Shown here piece after piece: positions 63,315-64,000 of a stretch of 64,000 nucleotides of DNA. The stretch spans positions 112,694 through 176,693 of the forward strand of contig JADCEF010000020.1 of the NCBI GenBank assembly GCA_020250445.1, written 5' to 3'. Below the pieces are notes generated by a model. That model saw only the letters and a program-made list of their open reading frames with translations. It searched no databases and was not told the origin of the DNA. Made by a program: the position numbers and the translations under genes. Source of the stretch: Rhodobacter sp. GTDB lineage: Bacteria; Pseudomonadota; Alphaproteobacteria; Rhodobacterales; Rhodobacteraceae. Each line of letters starts with the position of its first letter. Within the stretch, counting starts at the first letter, position 1.

Positions 63315-64000
63315 CAGGGTGCTGAAACGGCTCTCCGACCGCAGGGGTGGTCGGAACAGTCTTGCCGATGCAGGGAAGGGAATTGCCCGTCCGGGCGGGA
63401 TAAGGAAACGCGACCCGCGTTTCCCCCGCCCACGCGGGACGGTGCCCTGTAGACCCGAAGGTCCGGGAGGGACAGAGGCCAGCGCCCGCCGAGGGCGGGG
63501 GGCTTCTGGCCCCCGGCCGGGCAAGGGCCAGCGTGGCGCTGGGGCAGGGGAGATGGCCCCTGCCAGAGAGACCGGGCATTCGCGAGAACGCCCGTCCGGG
63601 CGGGAACAGGAAACGCATCGCGTTTCCCCCGCCCGCGCGCGACGGTGCCACCCAGACCGGCAGGTCCGGGTACAACGAAAGGCCAGCGCCCGACCCGGCG
63701 GGCGAGAAGCGCCCGCCAGGGGCGGGGCGGGCGCTGGCCGGGGGCTTTGGGCCCCCGGCCCGTCCTGATCCCGGCGGGACGCTGTGGCAGGGGCGATGGC
63801 CCCTGCCATTGAAGCGGTGAAAGTGCTGTCGCCTGTCCGGGCGGGATCAGGAAACGCGACCCGCGTTTCCCCCGCCCGCGCGCAATGGTGCCTCGTAGAC
63901 CGGCAGGTCTGGGAGAGACAGAGGCCAGCGCCCGACCCGGCGGGCGAGAAGCGCCCGCCAGGGGCGGGGCGGGCGCTGGCCGGGGGCTTTGGCCCCCGGC
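63311..64000. repeat. tandem hairpin-repeat array, at least three units, runs off the window
   Basis: The left end TTGACAGGGTGCTGAA (63311-63326) matches the ends at 47465 and (reverse) 55020. After a partial unit, units begin at about 63453 (202 bp), 63655 (244 bp) and 63899 (incomplete). The hairpins are the same and in the same order as in the other arrays: GGCCAGCGCCCG/CGGGCGCTGGCC, CCGGGGGC/GCCCCCGG, GGCAGGGGC/GCCCCTGCC and GAAACGCG/CGCGTTTC. No gene lies within. Confidence 0.75.

Overview
The window is GC-rich chromosomal DNA of an alphaproteobacterium, most likely of the Rhodobacterales (Paracoccaceae/Rhodobacteraceae). The evidence is the divergent rph / hrcA-grpE / mutS neighbourhood, an alphaproteobacterial LexA box (GTTC-N7-GTTC), cytochrome c', a glutathione-dependent formaldehyde dehydrogenase and a serine-cycle cluster, a combination typical of facultatively methylotrophic members of that group. 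The genus cannot be named from the sequence alone.

Layout. (1) 1-10.4 kb is core genome: rph (partial), hrcA, grpE, mutS, msrA, a class IV aminotransferase with a sulfotransferase-like partner, a higA antitoxin whose toxin is truncated, argG and a membrane protein. (2) 10.4-17 kb is a pseudogene graveyard: pieces of ilvA, two zinc alcohol dehydrogenases, a shikimate-dehydrogenase-like gene, a hydroxyacid dehydrogenase, a low-molecular-weight phosphatase and an SDR. An intact cupin phosphoglucose isomerase, an intact glyoxalase-fold gene and an eroded but full-length GMC oxidoreductase lie among them. (3) 17-39.5 kb is a large catabolic island: a TetR regulator, a ribose-type sugar ABC transporter, and enzymes that could oxidise an imported polyol- or sugar-like compound (zinc alcohol dehydrogenase, aldehyde dehydrogenase, GMC oxidoreductase, two aldo/keto reductases), activate it (family I CoA-transferase), process the CoA thioester (acyl-CoA dehydrogenase, enoyl-CoA hydratase, SDR) and split the products (DUF993 and sugar-isomerase TIM barrels). 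The ETF pair at its end is frameshifted. (4) 39.5-45 kb holds a LacI regulator and a glucose/mannose-type ABC transporter. (5) 45-48 kb is decayed: an IS256-type transposase remnant, a broken ABC ATPase and permease, and an inverted-repeat-bounded hairpin element. (6) 48-54 kb carries a LexA-box-preceded imuB, cytochrome c', an I78 inhibitor, formaldehyde dehydrogenase, a NYN-domain protein, a TetR and a HIT protein. (7) 55-57.3 kb is a small tail-fibre-like module. (8) 57.4-63.3 kb is a serine-cycle cluster (sgaA, malyl-CoA lyase, malate thiokinase) with a divergent ScfR-type regulator.

Two regulatory threads stand out. A 16-bp GTAAC-N6-GTTAC motif, or a variant of it, occurs upstream of several units of the catabolic island and of the eroded GMC gene at 14.4 kb, and probably marks a TetR regulon. 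A TTGYAACGTTRYAA palindrome at 25.1 and 40.6 kb suggests that the LacI protein ties both sugar-transport modules together. A third theme is an element made of several G+C-rich hairpins, in places tandemly repeated with a period near 240 bp. It is present in three places and its ends carry a CAGG-N-TG-YTGAA-like inverted repeat; at two ends the neighbouring gene's stop codon lies inside or beside this repeat.
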